A DNA stretch of 6,211 bases, from NCBI GenBank assembly GCA_029881175.1, contig JAOUNC010000176.1, positions 1-6,211 on the forward strand, written 5' to 3'. The stretch comes from Nitrospirota bacterium. Lineage in GTDB: Bacteria; Nitrospirota; Nitrospiria; Nitrospirales; UBA8639. The translations under genes were made by a program, and so were the position numbers. Below, one piece after another: positions 5,566-6,211 of the stretch; within the stretch, counting starts at the first letter, position 1; every line of letters begins with the position of its first letter. The notes beneath the pieces are model-generated. The model did not search any database, was not told the origin of the DNA, and was given only the letters and a program-made list of their open reading frames with translations.

Positions 5566-6180
5566 TTAGGCTTTGGCCTTTCCAGACTTTTGGATGGCAT
5601 GAGCCACTTGTTCGTGAACCCGGGTCGCTAATTCCACGACGGACTCGGCTTTGGCTTTCACGCCCAAGAAATCTTCTTTGGCTAAAATCGGTTCAATTTC
5701 CGCAAGGGTGGTTTCTGCTGCTTGCAGATCACCTTGTAAGGCTTGAAGGTCAGCCTGAGTCCCTTTTCCTTTGGGAGCCTGCGCGAACAGATTTTTCGCA
5801 TCGTTCAGAGTTGTGGTGGCTAAAATGACGGCTGCCTCGGCATCTGTTTTAGCTTGTTGTTTGTTGATCTCAGCTTTGGTCTTGGCTTTTTCGGCATCGA
5901 TCACCACTTTGGCTAAAATGGTTTTTGCGCCGTCATAATTTCGCATCAACACAAAGGCATTGTCTTGCGTGGTAATTTCTTCTTGGGCTTTTTGATACTC
6001 ATCTTCGGCTAAGCGGAAGTCTTCCGGTGCGTATTCCATGGCACCGGCTTCTTTGGCTATTTGAAGGGCCTGCTGCGCTTGATCGGTGACTTGCACCGGC
6101 TTTTCTGCACAACCCCATACGAGCGTTCCGCAAAGAATGGCCAATGTTCCTGTACGAATGATTGTTGATGCGGCGTTCAT
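5566..6180 (-). CDS. DUF4398-like lipoprotein A
   Basis: A 204-residue protein from ATG 6180, chosen because AGGAGGT lies 10 bases upstream. A short n-region with one Arg, a hydrophobic stretch (TGTLAILCGTLV) and WGC with Cys24 give a lipoprotein signal; Trp before Gly is unusual for a lipobox. The mature chain is helical: KEAGAMEYAPEDFRLAEDEY (43-62), then QDNAFVLMRNYDGAK, and an Ala/Lys-rich coiled-coil-like stretch (about 85-130), a Gly/Lys break (GKGTQ) and a second helical part. It shares the GAxxYAxExxxxAExxYxxAxxE pattern with lipoprotein B and is DUF4398-type. It ends KSGKAKA, a Lys-rich tail; Lpp is joined to peptidoglycan through a C-terminal Lys, but here the last residue is Ala, so that comparison is weak. 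First visible gene of the minus-strand run, co-directional and nearly abutting long LDT A. Confidence 0.92.
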   Translation of the reverse strand: MNAASTIIRTGTLAILCGTLVWGCAEKPVQVTDQAQQALQIAKEAGAMEYAPEDFRLAEDEYQKAQEEITTQDNAFVLMRNYDGAKTILAKVVIDAEKAKTKAEINKQQAKTDAEAAVILATTTLNDAKNLFAQAPKGKGTQADLQALQGDLQAAETTLAEIEPILAKEDFLGVKAKAESVVELATRVHEQVAHAIQKSGKAKA

Positions 6181-6190
6181 CTGTCTTTCG

Positions 6191-6197
6191 ACCTCCT
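6191..6197 (-). promoter_or_regulatory. Ribosome binding site of lipoprotein A
   Basis: AGGAGGT on the minus strand, 10 bases before ATG 6180. The match is perfect and the spacing slightly long; it fixes the start. The promoter would be beyond the right edge. Confidence 0.85.
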
Positions 6198-6211
6198 GTA
6201 TAAGTGTTGGG

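Overview
The window looks like the chromosome of a Gram-negative (diderm) bacterium. Two genes encode outer-membrane-type lipoproteins and three or four encode periplasmic peptidoglycan enzymes of the L,D-transpeptidase (LDT, YkuD fold) type. Base composition is near 50 % G+C, there are TTG/GTG start candidates, and the DUF4398-type lipoprotein next to a long LDT is an arrangement I associate with Nitrospirota. That taxonomic guess is low to moderate confidence and rests on style of protein, not on a marker gene.

Layout. At the left edge the 3' part of a plus-strand gene (2-538) encodes the C-terminal domain of a probably membrane-anchored extracytoplasmic protein of unknown function. It converges on a long minus-strand block that fills the rest of the window. 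Reading that block in its own direction (right to left): lipoprotein A (6180-5566), long LDT A (5562-4342), a 229-base regulatory gap, a 37-residue basic repeat protein (4112-3999) with its own strong ribosome binding site and an intrinsic terminator (3917-3886), lipoprotein B (3866-3216), long LDT B (3195-1984), a short classical LDT (1997-1332), and a secreted protein that looks like an LDT fold without the catalytic cysteine (about 1366-620).

How the genes fit together. The pairs lipoprotein A/LDT A and lipoprotein B/LDT B are paralogous copies of one two-gene module. Spacings inside the modules are very tight (3 bases in A; 20 bases or fewer in B; overlaps further down), which suggests co-transcription and translational coupling. 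The lipoproteins are helical and coiled-coil-like, and the LDTs carry a helical N-terminal region ahead of the catalytic domain. A reasonable inference is a system that remodels peptidoglycan or ties outer-membrane lipoproteins to it, by analogy with Lpp and its LDTs. The small repeat gene sits between the two modules with its own promoter-like region: a -24/-12 motif, an adjacent 18-base perfect palindrome and a leader hairpin. Its terminator lies directly on the ribosome binding region of module B, so it may also control how much of module B is made.

No RNA genes, insertion sequences, CRISPR arrays, integrase or other mobile-element signatures were seen.
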